Positions 42,710-53,494 of a DNA stretch of 64,000 bases are shown in pieces. Below the pieces are notes generated by a model, which saw only the letters and a list, made by a program, of their open reading frames with translations, was not told the origin of the DNA and ran no database searches. Each line of letters begins with the position of its first letter. Position 1 is the stretch's first letter. The stretch covers positions 2,402,001-2,466,000 of the forward strand of contig NZ_CP029189.1 of assembly GCF_008642275.1 (NCBI RefSeq), written 5' to 3'. The translations under genes were made by a program, and so were the position numbers. This DNA is from Streptomyces venezuelae (GTDB lineage Bacteria > Actinomycetota > Actinomycetes > Streptomycetales > Streptomycetaceae).

Positions 42710-45235
42710 ATGACCGAGCCCCTGCCCACGATCGTGCTCATCGGGCACGGCATGGTCGGCCAGCGCTACCTCGAAGCACTCGCCGAGCGCGGGGTCACCG
42801 CCACGCACCGGATCACCGTGCTCTGCGAGGAGCCCCGGCCCGCCTACGACCGCGTGCACCTGACCTCGTACTTCTCCGGCACCACCGCCGAGGACCTGTC
42901 CATGACGCCGGCCGGGTTCATGGCGGAGCACGGCATCGCCCTCCACCTCGACGACCCCGCCGAGCACATCGACCGGGCCGCCCGTACCGTCACTTCGCGG
43001 TCCGGGCAGGTGTTCCCGTACGACGTGCTGGTGCTGGCCACCGGCAGCTACCCCTTCGTGCCGCCGGTCCCCGGCAAGGACGCCCCCGGCTGCTTCGTCT
43101 ACCGCACGATCGAGGACCTGCTCGCGATCGAGGAGTACGCGAGGACCAGGACGTCCGGCGCGGTCGTCGGCGGCGGTCTGCTCGGACTGGAGGCCGCCGG
43201 CGCACTCCAGGGTCTGGGCCTGGCCACCCGTGTCGTCGAGTTCGCCCCGCGCCTGATGCCCGTACAGGTCGACGAGGGCGGCGGCGCGGCCCTGCTGCGC
43301 ACCATCGAGTCCATGGGGCTGACCGTCCACACCGGCGTCGGCACCCAGGAGGTGGTGACCGGCGAGGACGGGCACGTCAGCGGAATGCGGCTCTCCGACG
43401 GCTCCACCGTCGACACCGACCTCGTCGTCTTCTCCGCCGGCGTCCGTCCCCGCGACCAGCTGGCGCGCGACTGCGGGCTGGACGTCGGCGAGCGCGGCGG
43501 CATCGCGGTCGACGCCCGCTGCCTCACCTCCGACCCGAACGTCTACGCCATCGGCGAGTGCGCGCTCGCCGTCGACGGCCGCGTCTACGGACTGGTCGCC
43601 CCCGGCTACGAGATGGCCGAGACGGCCGCCGACGACCTGCTGGGCCGCGAGAAGGAGTTCACCGGGGCCGACCTCTCCACGAAGCTCAAGCTCCTCGGCG
43701 TGGACGTGGCCTCCTTCGGCGATGCCCACGGCGCCACCCCGGACAGCCTCGACGTCGTCTGGTCCGACTCCCGCTCCGGGGTCTACAAGAAGCTGGTCGT
43801 CTCCCCCGACGGGGTCCTCCTCGGCGGGGTGCTGGTCGGCGACGCGGACTCCTACGGGCTGCTGCGCCCCCTCACCGGCAGCGTCCCGCCCGTGGCCCCC
43901 GAGCAGCTGGTGCTCCCCGCCGGGGTCGGCGCCCCGGTCGCGCTCGGCCCGTCCGCGCTCCCCGACGACGCGGTGATCTGCTCCTGCCACAACGTCACCA
44001 AGAAGGCCATCGCCGCCTGCTCCACCCTGCCCGAGGTCAAGAAGTGCACCAAGGCGGGCACCGGTTGCGGCAGCTGCGTCAAGGTCATCGGCCAGCTGCT
44101 GCCCGCCGCCGCCGACAAGGGGCTGTGCGGCTGCTTCCCCTTCACGCGGGCCGAGCTCTACGAGATCGTCCGCACCCGCAGGCTGACCACCTTCGAGGCG
44201 ATCCTCGACGGCCACGGCCGCCCGGAGGCCCGTGGCGGCGACGGCTGCGAGGTCTGCAAGCCCACCGTGGGCTCGGTCATCGCCTCACTCGCCCCGACCC
44301 TCGGCGCGAGCGGCTACGTCCTGGACGGGGAGCAGGCCGCCCTCCAGGACACCAACGACCACTTCCTCGCGAACCTGCAGCGCAACGGCTCGTACTCGGT
44401 CGTCCCCCGCATCCCCGGCGGGGAGATCACGCCCGACAAGCTGATCGTGATCGGCGAGGTGGCCCGGGACTTCGGCCTCTACACGAAGATCACCGGTGGC
44501 CAGCGGATCGATCTCTTCGGTGCGAGCGTGGACCAGCTCCCGCGGATCTGGGCGCGGCTCGTCGACGCCGGCTTCGAGTCCGGGCACGCGTACGGGAAGG
44601 CCCTGCGCACCGTGAAGTCCTGCGTGGGGCAGACCTGGTGCCGCTACGGGGTCCAGGACAGCGTCCGGATGGCCATCGACCTGGAGCTCCGCTACCGGGG
44701 GCTGCGCGCCCCGCACAAGCTCAAGTCGGCGGTGTCGGGCTGCGCCCGCGAATGCGCGGAGGCGCAGAGCAAGGACTTCGGCGTCATCGCGACGGCGAGC
44801 GGCTGGAACCTGTACGTGGGCGGCAACGGCGGTGCCACCCCCCGCCACGCCGACCTGCTCGCCCAGGACCTCTCGGACGCGGAGCTGATCCGGCTGATCG
44901 ACCGGTTCCTGATGTTCTACATCCGCACCGCCGACCGGCTGGAGCGGACCTCCACCTGGCTGGAGCGGCTGGAGGGGGGCCTGGCCCACCTGCGGGACGT
45001 GGTCGTGCACGACTCGCTCGGGCTGTGCGCGGAGCTGGAGGCGCTGATGGCCGACCACGTGGCGCACTACCGGGACGAATGGGCCGAGACGCTCCAGGAT
45101 CCGGAGCGGCTGCGCCGGTTCGTGTCCTTCGTCAACGCGCCGGGCGCTCCCGACCCGACCGTGAAGTTCGTTCCCGAGCGCGACCAGGTCAAGCCCGACC
45201 TGGCCGTCCTGACCATAGGAGGAGCCGTCCGATGA
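42710..45235 (+). CDS. nirB: Assimilatory nitrite reductase, large subunit
   Basis: An 841-residue protein from ATG 42710, with GGAGG 8 bases upstream. It has an FAD/NAD domain (TIVLIGHGMVGQRYLEAL, VVGGGLLGLEAAGALQGLG), then a BFD-type [2Fe-2S] domain (residues about 424-455: ICSCHNVTKKAI and AGTGCGSCVK) with a second Cys pair near residue 513 (CEVCKPT). The siroheme/[4Fe-4S] sulfite/nitrite reductase domain follows, with ligands SCVGQTWCRYG (about 637) and SGCARECAEA (about 676). It reduces nitrite to ammonia with NAD(P)H in the cytoplasm. It overlaps nirD by ATGA and is under the GlnR-like box at 41356. Confidence 0.96.
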   Translation: MTEPLPTIVLIGHGMVGQRYLEALAERGVTATHRITVLCEEPRPAYDRVHLTSYFSGTTAEDLSMTPAGFMAEHGIALHLDDPAEHIDRAARTVTSRSGQVFPYDVLVLATGSYPFVPPVPGKDAPGCFVYRTIEDLLAIEEYARTRTSGAVVGGGLLGLEAAGALQGLGLATRVVEFAPRLMPVQVDEGGGAALLRTIESMGLTVHTGVGTQEVVTGEDGHVSGMRLSDGSTVDTDLVVFSAGVRPRDQLARDCGLDVGERGGIAVDARCLTSDPNVYAIGECALAVDGRVYGLVAPGYEMAETAADDLLGREKEFTGADLSTKLKLLGVDVASFGDAHGATPDSLDVVWSDSRSGVYKKLVVSPDGVLLGGVLVGDADSYGLLRPLTGSVPPVAPEQLVLPAGVGAPVALGPSALPDDAVICSCHNVTKKAIAACSTLPEVKKCTKAGTGCGSCVKVIGQLLPAAADKGLCGCFPFTRAELYEIVRTRRLTTFEAILDGHGRPEARGGDGCEVCKPTVGSVIASLAPTLGASGYVLDGEQAALQDTNDHFLANLQRNGSYSVVPRIPGGEITPDKLIVIGEVARDFGLYTKITGGQRIDLFGASVDQLPRIWARLVDAGFESGHAYGKALRTVKSCVGQTWCRYGVQDSVRMAIDLELRYRGLRAPHKLKSAVSGCARECAEAQSKDFGVIATASGWNLYVGGNGGATPRHADLLAQDLSDAELIRLIDRFLMFYIRTADRLERTSTWLERLEGGLAHLRDVVVHDSLGLCAELEALMADHVAHYRDEWAETLQDPERLRRFVSFVNAPGAPDPTVKFVPERDQVKPDLAVLTIGGAVR

Positions 45236-45564
45236 CCGTGGAACTGAAGGTGGCGCAGGGCTGGCTGACGGTGTGCGAGCTGTCCTCGCTGATCCCCGGG
45301 CGCGGGGTGGCGGCGCTGCTGCCCGACGGGAGCCAGGCCGCGGTGTTCGTCGACCGCGCGGGGCGCCCGTACGCCATCGGCAACCAGGACCCCTTCACCG
45401 GCGCGCAGGTGCTCTCGCGCGGGCTGGTGGGGACGGCGGGAGGCCGGCCCTTCGTGGCGTCGCCGCTGCTGAAGCAGCGCTTCGACCTGGAGTCGGGGCG
45501 CTGCCTGGACGACGAGGAGGCGACGGTCCGGACCTACCCGGTGCGGACCGCCGTGACCTCGTGA
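45232..45564 (+). CDS. nirD: Assimilatory nitrite reductase, small subunit
   Basis: A 110-residue Rieske-fold protein; ATG 45232 overlaps the nirB stop and AGGAGG precedes it. YAIGNQDPFTGAQVLSRGLVG and the C-terminal half match NirD. As in other NirD proteins, the Rieske Cys/His ligands are absent (no CxH motif), so it is a structural rather than electron-carrying subunit. This is the last gene of the operon and converges on the VOC-family gene. Confidence 0.95.
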   Translation: MTVELKVAQGWLTVCELSSLIPGRGVAALLPDGSQAAVFVDRAGRPYAIGNQDPFTGAQVLSRGLVGTAGGRPFVASPLLKQRFDLESGRCLDDEEATVRTYPVRTAVTS

Positions 45565-45583
45565 GCGCCGTGTGTGTGGGTGA

Positions 45584-45991
45584 TCAGCCCTGGATCACCG
45601 AGGGGTCCATCCACATGATCTCCCAGGTGTGACCGTCCAGGTCGTCGAAGGCACGGCCGTACATGACGCCGTGGTCCTGGGCGGGGCGGGGCTCGGTGGC
45701 ACCGGCCGCCAGGGCCCCGTCCACCAGCTCGTCGACGGCGGTGCGGCTCTCGGCGCTCAGACAGAGCAGCACCTCGGACGTCTTGGTGGCGTCCGCGATC
45801 TCCTTGTGGGTGAAGTCCTTGTAGCGGGCCTCGGTCAGGAGCATCGCCACGATGGTGTCGCTGATCACCATCGAGGCGCAGTTCTCGTCCGTGAACTGGG
45901 CGTTGAAGGAGTAGCCCAGCTTGCTCCAGAAGGCCTTGCTGGCGTCCAGGTCCTTGACGGGCAGGTTGACGAAGATCATGGTGGCGGACAT
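45584..45991 (-). CDS. VOC-family (glyoxalase-like) protein
   Basis: A 135-residue protein from ATG 45991. The VOC fold start is MIFVNLPVKDLDASKAFWSKLG, with metal-ligand candidates Glu (TDENCASMVI), His and Glu (GHTWEIMWMD) at the end. It resembles bleomycin-resistance/glyoxalase-like lactoylglutathione-lyase relatives (PhnB/YitW-like type). Substrate unknown. Upstream sequence in the same frame is not family-like. Confidence 0.88.
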   Translation of the reverse strand: MSATMIFVNLPVKDLDASKAFWSKLGYSFNAQFTDENCASMVISDTIVAMLLTEARYKDFTHKEIADATKTSEVLLCLSAESRTAVDELVDGALAAGATEPRPAQDHGVMYGRAFDDLDGHTWEIMWMDPSVIQG

Positions 45992-46377
45992 CGAGGTCCC
46001 TCTTCTCTCGTGTGCGTTGCTCGGTGCGTGCTGTTCGCTGGCGTGCTGTTCGGTGCTTTCGACAGGTAGACCGCGGGCCCGCCGGAAACTCATCGCGCTC
46101 CGCGAAGTTTTTTCGGGATTTCCTGCCTGACCGGTGACATCGCAGGTCAGCCCGCCGGGACGAAACCCGGCTCCGGCACCGCCCGCGGGATGGATCCGGT
46201 CCCCGGGGCCGGCGCCGCGGTGCGCCCCGCCATGGCCCGTTCGGCGGATTGCACGTCGAGTGGTCGCTCGTGCGTCATGGGGAGTTGGTGCCACGGAAAC
46301 TGACGCCTCCTAGGTTCCTCGACGCGTGCGACCCCGCATCCGACCGGCCGCGGGGCCTTCATCCCACAGGAGTGACC

Positions 46378-47538
46378 GTGGAACGTCGTACCTTCCTGCG
46401 CGGCGCAGTGATCGGTTCGTCGGCCGCCGCCTTCGGCGGCACGTTGATGCACGGGGCGGCCTACGCGGCTCCCGCCCAGCCGGGCGCCGGTCCGTACGGG
46501 GCGCTCGGCGCGGCCGACGCCAACGGCATCATGCTCCCCAGCGGCTTCACCAGCCGGGTCGTCGCCCGCTCGGGCCAGACCGTCAGCGGCACCTCGTACA
46601 CCTGGCACAGCGCCCCCGACGGCGGCGCCTGTTTCGTCGACGGCACGGGCTGGATCTACGTATCGAACTCGGAGATCAACCCCTCCGGCGGCGCGAGTGC
46701 CGTCAGGTTCAACTCCTCCGGCACGATCACCGGCGCCTACCGCATCCTGTCCAACACCCGGCAGAACTGCGCGGGCGGGAAGACCCCCTGGAACACCTGG
46801 CTGTCCTGCGAGGAGGTCGACCGCGGCTTCGTCTACGAGACCGACCCGTACGGGGTGAACGCGGCGGTGCAGCGTCCGGCGATGGGCCGGTTCAAGCACG
46901 AGGCGGCCGCCGCCGACCCGGTGCGGCAGGTGATCTACCTGACCGAGGACGAGACCAACGGCTGCTTCTACCGCTTCATCCCGACCACCTGGGGCAACCT
47001 CTCCTCGGGCACCCTCCAGGTCCTGAAGGCCGGGACCGCCGCCTCCGGCTCGTTCACCTGGCAGAACGTCCCGGACCCGGACGGTTCGCCGACCGTGACC
47101 CGCAGCCAGGTCTCGGGCTCGAAGAAGTTCAACGGCGGCGAGGGCTGCCACTACGCCAACGACACCGTCTGGTTCACCACCAAGGGCGACAACCGGGTCT
47201 GGCAGCTGAACCTCACGAACAACACCTACGAGCTGGCCTACGACGACTCGCTCGTCCCCGGCGGCGCGGCCCCGCTGACCGGAGTCGACAACGTCACCGG
47301 GTCCTCGTACGGCGACCTGTACGTCGCCGAGGACGGCGGCAACATGGAGATCTGCGTGATCACCCCGGACGACGTGGTGGCGCCCTTCCTGCGGATCACC
47401 GGCCAGTCCTCCTCCGAGATCACCGGCCCGGCCTTCTCGCCCGCCGGCAACCGGCTCTACTTCTCCAGCCAGCGCGGTACGAGCGGCAGCTCGTCCGGCG
47501 GCATCACTTACGAGGTCACGGGCCCCTTCCGCACCTGA
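46378..47538 (+). CDS. Tat-exported PhoX-like (DUF839) protein
   Basis: A 386-residue protein. GTG 46378 is chosen because AGGAG lies 5 bases upstream and the twin-arginine signal follows immediately (ERRTFLRGAVIGSSAAAFGG). The probable cut is after AYAAPAQ near residue 36. The mature part is a beta-propeller with PhoX-type segments: GGKTPWNTWLSCEEV, GRFKHEAAAADPVRQVIYLTEDETNGCFYRF, GGEGCHYANDTVWFTTK and LYVAEDGGNMEICVIT. PhoX phosphatases use an Fe-Ca centre on such residues. Phosphatase activity is inferred. No Pho box was identified. Confidence 0.9.
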   Translation: MERRTFLRGAVIGSSAAAFGGTLMHGAAYAAPAQPGAGPYGALGAADANGIMLPSGFTSRVVARSGQTVSGTSYTWHSAPDGGACFVDGTGWIYVSNSEINPSGGASAVRFNSSGTITGAYRILSNTRQNCAGGKTPWNTWLSCEEVDRGFVYETDPYGVNAAVQRPAMGRFKHEAAAADPVRQVIYLTEDETNGCFYRFIPTTWGNLSSGTLQVLKAGTAASGSFTWQNVPDPDGSPTVTRSQVSGSKKFNGGEGCHYANDTVWFTTKGDNRVWQLNLTNNTYELAYDDSLVPGGAAPLTGVDNVTGSSYGDLYVAEDGGNMEICVITPDDVVAPFLRITGQSSSEITGPAFSPAGNRLYFSSQRGTSGSSSGGITYEVTGPFRT

Positions 47539-47569
47539 CCCCGCCGTTCCAGCCCCGTCGGCGACACTC

Positions 47570-47781
47570 CAGCCCCGCCGGCGTTTGAGGCGCGGGGGCC
47601 CGGGGGCAGCGCCCCGCTCTTTCAGCCCCGCCGGCGTTTGAGGCGCGGGGGCCCGGGGGCAGCGCCCCGCTCTTTCAGCCCCGCCGGCGTTTGAGGCGCG
47701 GGGGCCCGGGGGCAGCGCCCCGCTCTTTCAGCCCCGCCGGCGTTTGAGGCGCGGGGGCCCGGGGGCAGCGCCCCCGCAACG
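47570..47781. repeat. Four tandem copies of a 53-bp GC-rich repeat
   Basis: Units start at 47570, 47623, 47676 and 47729, exactly 53 bp apart: CAGCCCCGCCGGCGTTTGAG, then GCGCGGGGGCCCGGGGGCAG, then CGCCCCGCTCTTT. The first three copies appear identical; the fourth ends differently. A degenerate extra copy begins near 47550. Each unit contains inverted GGGGCGCTG/CAGCGCCCC-like arms that can form a hairpin. This stretch fills almost the whole 306-bp gap between the PhoX-like gene and the convergent regulator, so it can act as a transcription end. A single unit lies inside the gene at 41416. Confidence 0.95.
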
Positions 47782-47844
47782 GCGCCGCACCCGCACGACC
47801 GGCCGCACCCCCACGGGCAACCCCGCAGGGGTGCGGCGGCCGCG

Positions 47845-48843
47845 TCACGACGCCACGGCCCCACCCTTCAGCAGGGCCGCCCCCAGCGGGGTCACGGTGT
47901 GCAGCACCGCGTTCCCCCGCCGCAGCGTGGTCACCAGCCCCGCCTCCCGCATCACGCAGGCGTGCTGGCTCGCAGAGGCCAGCGACACCCCGGCCCGGCG
48001 GGCCAGCTCGCTGGTGGTCGCCCCGTCCCCTATGGCCCGCAGCACCACCGACCTCGTGTGCCCCACCAGCTTGCCCAGCGTGCGCTGGCGCTGCTCCTCC
48101 ACGGGCCGGGCCGCCTCGCCGCCCGCCGGCGCCGAGGCCAGCTGCGCCGCCGCCGGATAGACCAGCACCGGCGGCAGCTCCGGGTCGTGCAGGGTCACCG
48201 CGGTGCGCCGGCAGAAGAAGGACGGCTGGAGCAGCAGCCCGCGCCCCCGCAGCCGTACGTCACGGTCCACCGGGTAGTCGCACTCCAGTACCGGCGCCCG
48301 CCAGCGCAGCATCGGCGGCAGCGAGTCCAGCAGCTCGTCCGCGCCGCCGTCCAGCAGGGCCCGCCCGCGCGCGGCGCGCTCGGCCTCGATCTGGGCCTGG
48401 ATGTGCGTCCAGTAGGGCTCCACGGCGGCCCGGTGGTACGCGCGGAGCTCGCCCATGAGCCGCGGCAGCTGTTTGTCACCGGCGTCCATGAACTCCCGTA
48501 GCCGCGGTGCCACCGGCGCTCCGGCACCCAGCAGCTGCAGCTCGCGCCGCATCCGCTCGGGGCGGATCCCGCGCAACGCGTCGAGTCCCACGTCCCACCC
48601 GTACTGCCCCTCCACAGGGGTCAGGAAATCGGGGAAATAACCACGACTCGGTATGAGCATACCGAGCGTGCGTGTTTCACTATTCAACCTGCTCCGGGTT
48701 TCCGTACGCCATTCACCGAACAACCGGGCATCACGCCGGTCTCGTAAGCGGTGAAAGCTCAGAATCGTCTCCCACAACGCATCGGGACGCCCTGCCATCC
48801 GTACGCGTGCCAGGTCCACTCCAGTGAAATGGATACGCAGCAC
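47845..48843 (-). CDS. ArsR-like winged-helix regulator with long N-terminal domain
   Basis: A 332-residue protein from GTG 48843; a further 19 codons upstream are possible. The N-terminal 240 residues are all new to me: helical, Arg/Glu-rich, starting LRIHFTGVDLARVRMAGRPDALWETILSFHRLR. The last 75 residues are a helix-turn-helix of ArsR type (VLRAIGDGATTSELARRAGVSLASASQHACVMREAGLV). I recall this layout as a common Streptomyces regulator family (DUF5937 plus ArsR-type HTH). No metal-binding Cys motif is seen. Targets unknown; several paralogues per genome are usual. Confidence 0.83.
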   Translation of the reverse strand: MLRIHFTGVDLARVRMAGRPDALWETILSFHRLRDRRDARLFGEWRTETRSRLNSETRTLGMLIPSRGYFPDFLTPVEGQYGWDVGLDALRGIRPERMRRELQLLGAGAPVAPRLREFMDAGDKQLPRLMGELRAYHRAAVEPYWTHIQAQIEAERAARGRALLDGGADELLDSLPPMLRWRAPVLECDYPVDRDVRLRGRGLLLQPSFFCRRTAVTLHDPELPPVLVYPAAAQLASAPAGGEAARPVEEQRQRTLGKLVGHTRSVVLRAIGDGATTSELARRAGVSLASASQHACVMREAGLVTTLRRGNAVLHTVTPLGAALLKGGAVAS

Positions 48844-48988
48844 CGAACCCCCACCTGTGCAACCGCAATCCCCCCGCCCCATGAGTATGCACGCCGTCAC
48901 ACGTTGTCACCACGCCCTTTCGGCCACAGTTGAAACCCCTTTCGGCGGGGGCGTGACAACCGAAATCCTGTACTCCGCCGGGCACACT

Positions 48989-49057
48989 CCGGTGCGACCG
49001 AAACGCTCCGCGAAGGCCGTGGGGGGCTTTGCGGGGCCTGGCGGTCGGTCGCACCGG
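48989..49057. repeat. Inverted repeat with 45-base loop upstream of the regulator gene
   Basis: CCGGTGCGACCG (48989-49000) and CGGTCGCACCGG (49046-49057) are perfect 12-bp arms. It lies in the 384-bp gap 48844-49227, which otherwise holds the regulator promoter, the terminator at 49089 and a small AT-rich dyad. No gene is seen there. Confidence 0.6.
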
Positions 49058-49088
49058 GAAGCGCCGACGTGCCCGGCAGAATGACAGC

Positions 49089-49120
49089 GGCGGTGGACGG
49101 GTGGGGATCCGTCCACCGCC
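49089..49120 (-). terminator. Hairpin terminator after ppdK
   Basis: A perfect 12-bp stem, GGCGGTGGACGG (49089-49100) with CCGTCCACCGCC (49109-49120), and an 8-base loop. It lies 108 bp beyond the ppdK stop, in the direction of its transcription. Confidence 0.8.
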
Positions 49121-49134
49121 TGCTGGCGTAAAGA

Positions 49135-49150
49135 TTTGTTGAACAACAAA
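49135..49150. repeat. AT-rich perfect palindrome TTTGTTG-AA-CAACAAA
   Basis: A 16-base dyad, striking in this GC-rich DNA, lies 78 bp beyond the ppdK stop, between it and the terminator hairpin. It could be a regulator site or part of the 3' end of the ppdK mRNA. No partner is known. Confidence 0.5.
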
Positions 49151-49227
49151 AATAGGCGCGCCCGCCCCCGGGCAGTCAGGGAACCCGGGGACAGGCGCGG
49201 TCTATGGGGCCCTTGGCGGGCCGTGGG

Positions 49228-51936
<2,709 letters not shown>

Positions 51937-51984
51937 GGGTCTCGACTCCTCGAGGCTCGGTGGCTGCCCTGACGGCCAGGAACA

Positions 51985-52009
51985 TACCCAGATCGAAGGC
52001 TTCTGGGTA
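51985..52009. promoter_or_regulatory. Inverted repeat in the ppdK promoter region
   Basis: TACCCAGA (51985-51992) and TCTGGGTA (52002-52009) are perfect arms around a 9-base spacer, 49-73 bp before the ppdK ATG. The position suits an operator or an early mRNA hairpin. The gap 51937-52300 holds this, the dyad at 52168 and the dusB terminator; no gene is seen. Confidence 0.5.
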
Positions 52010-52167
52010 CGTCCACTTGGTCGTCATACGGCTGTAACCACCCGTGCGCCAGCAGATCGAAAGTAACTCATGGGTAATCAGAAAGTACGAAGAGCCTTCA
52101 CATCCTGAAGGGTGAGGGGACTCCTGAGGCCTGATCACGCTCGGATGAGCGATCATCGATACCTTTG

Positions 52168-52184
52168 CCTTCAAGTATTGAAGG
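52168..52184. repeat. AT-richer dyad CCTTCAA-GTA-TTGAAGG
   Basis: A perfect 7-bp inverted repeat with a 3-base loop, two bases from the dusB terminator hairpin. With a CGCTC/GAGCG dyad at about 52137-52151 it makes a row of three hairpins between dusB and ppdK. Confidence 0.55.
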
Positions 52185-52186
52185 CA

Positions 52187-52215
52187 CAAAGGGTGGCACC
52201 CAGTGCCACCCTTTG
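52187..52215 (-). terminator. Hairpin terminator after dusB
   Basis: A perfect 13-bp stem, CAAAGGGTGGCAC (52187-52199) with GTGCCACCCTTTG (52203-52215), and a 3-base loop. It lies 86 bp after the dusB stop on that strand. Confidence 0.88.
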
Positions 52216-52300
52216 AAAGTCTTACCCGTGATTTCTGCGCTCATCTGAGCGAAACCCTTCCCATGCGTGGCGTATATCACGCACCACGGAGGGCGATTTG

Positions 52301-53443
52301 TCAGCCTCCGGAGGTGTCCAGTTCAGCGTCCTCGCTCACACCTGCGCAGTCGTACGGGTCCTTCAGCCAGCCGTCCGGCAGGACAACTCGGTTGTTTCCG
52401 GACGTCCGGCCGCGGGGCCCGTCCGCACTCTCCGGCCATGCTTGATCCAGATCGAGCTCGCTCAGATGAGCATCCAGCTCGGCCAGGGAGGAGGTGACCG
52501 CGAGCTTCTTGCGCATCTCGGAACCCACCGAGAAGCCCTTGAGGTACCAGGCCACGTGCTTACGGAAGTCGATCACCCCGCGCGCCTCGTCGCCGATCCA
52601 CTCCCCCAGCAGCTGGGCATGGCGGTGCATGGTGGCGGCCACCTCGCGCAGGGTGGGCTTGTGGAAGTCCTCGGGGCGCCCCTCGAAGGCCGCCACCAGG
52701 TCGTTGAACAGCCACGGCCGCCCCAGGCAGCCGCGGCCCACGACCACGCCGTCGCAGCCGGTCTCGCGGACCATGCGCAGCGCGTCCTCGGCGCACCAGA
52801 TGTCGCCGTTGCCGAGCACCGGGATCTCCGGCACGTGCTCCTTGAGCCGGGCGATGGCGTCCCAGTCCGCGGTGCCGCCGTAGTGCTGGGCGGTGGTCCG
52901 GCCGTGCAGGGCGATGGCCGTGACCCCCTCCTCCACCGCTATCCGGCCGGCGTCGAGGTAGGTGAGGTGCTCGTCGTTGATGCCCTTGCGCATCTTCATG
53001 GTGACCGGCAGGTCGCCGGCGCCGGCGACGGCCTCGCGCAGGATGGCGCGCAGCAGGTTCCGCTTGTACGGGAGGGCCGAGCCGCCGCCCTTGCGGGTCA
53101 CCTTGGGCACCGGGCAGCCGAAATTGAGGTCGATGTGGTCGGCGCGGTCCTCTTCGACGATCATGCGGACCGCCTTGCCGACCGTGGCCGGGTCCACCCC
53201 GTACAGCTGAATCGAGCGAGGCTTCTCGGTCTCGTCGAAGTGGATCAGCTGCATGGTCTTCTCGTTGCGCTCGACCAGGGCGCGGGTCGTGATCATCTCG
53301 CTCACGAACAGCCCCTTGCCGCCCGAGAACTCCCGGCAGAGGGTACGGAACGGGGCATTGGTGATGCCGGCCATGGGTGCGAGCACCACCGGGGGCTGCA
53401 CGGTGTGCGGGCCGATCGCGAGGGGCGGAGGGAGCGTGGTCAT
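52301..53443 (-). CDS. dusB: tRNA-dihydrouridine synthase (DusB-type)
   Basis: A 380-residue protein from ATG 53443. The FMN barrel start PPVVLAPMAGITNAPFR is typical, followed by FVSEMITTRALVE, DLNFGCPVPKVTRKGGGSAL with the catalytic Cys, and VTMKMRKGIND. IALHGRTTAQHYGG gives the His motif. The C-terminal helical domain (from residue 260) binds tRNA. It reduces specific uridines of tRNA to dihydrouridine with NADPH. It is divergent from an MFS exporter gene with a short 51-bp gap. Confidence 0.95.
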   Translation of the reverse strand: MTTLPPPLAIGPHTVQPPVVLAPMAGITNAPFRTLCREFSGGKGLFVSEMITTRALVERNEKTMQLIHFDETEKPRSIQLYGVDPATVGKAVRMIVEEDRADHIDLNFGCPVPKVTRKGGGSALPYKRNLLRAILREAVAGAGDLPVTMKMRKGINDEHLTYLDAGRIAVEEGVTAIALHGRTTAQHYGGTADWDAIARLKEHVPEIPVLGNGDIWCAEDALRMVRETGCDGVVVGRGCLGRPWLFNDLVAAFEGRPEDFHKPTLREVAATMHRHAQLLGEWIGDEARGVIDFRKHVAWYLKGFSVGSEMRKKLAVTSSLAELDAHLSELDLDQAWPESADGPRGRTSGNNRVVLPDGWLKDPYDCAGVSEDAELDTSGG

Positions 53444-53494
53444 CCGCCCATTGTCCCGCATGCCGAGGGGGTGCGGGGGACGTAGCATCGGCGC

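Noticed and set aside
46249..46377. N-terminal extension of the PhoX-like gene
   Set aside because: The frame is open, but the Tat signal starts right after GTG 46378, which has AGGAG upstream; the extension would bury the signal.
47570..47781. CRISPR-like array in the 53-bp repeats
   Set aside because: Repeats are directly adjacent with no variable spacers; no cas genes in the window.
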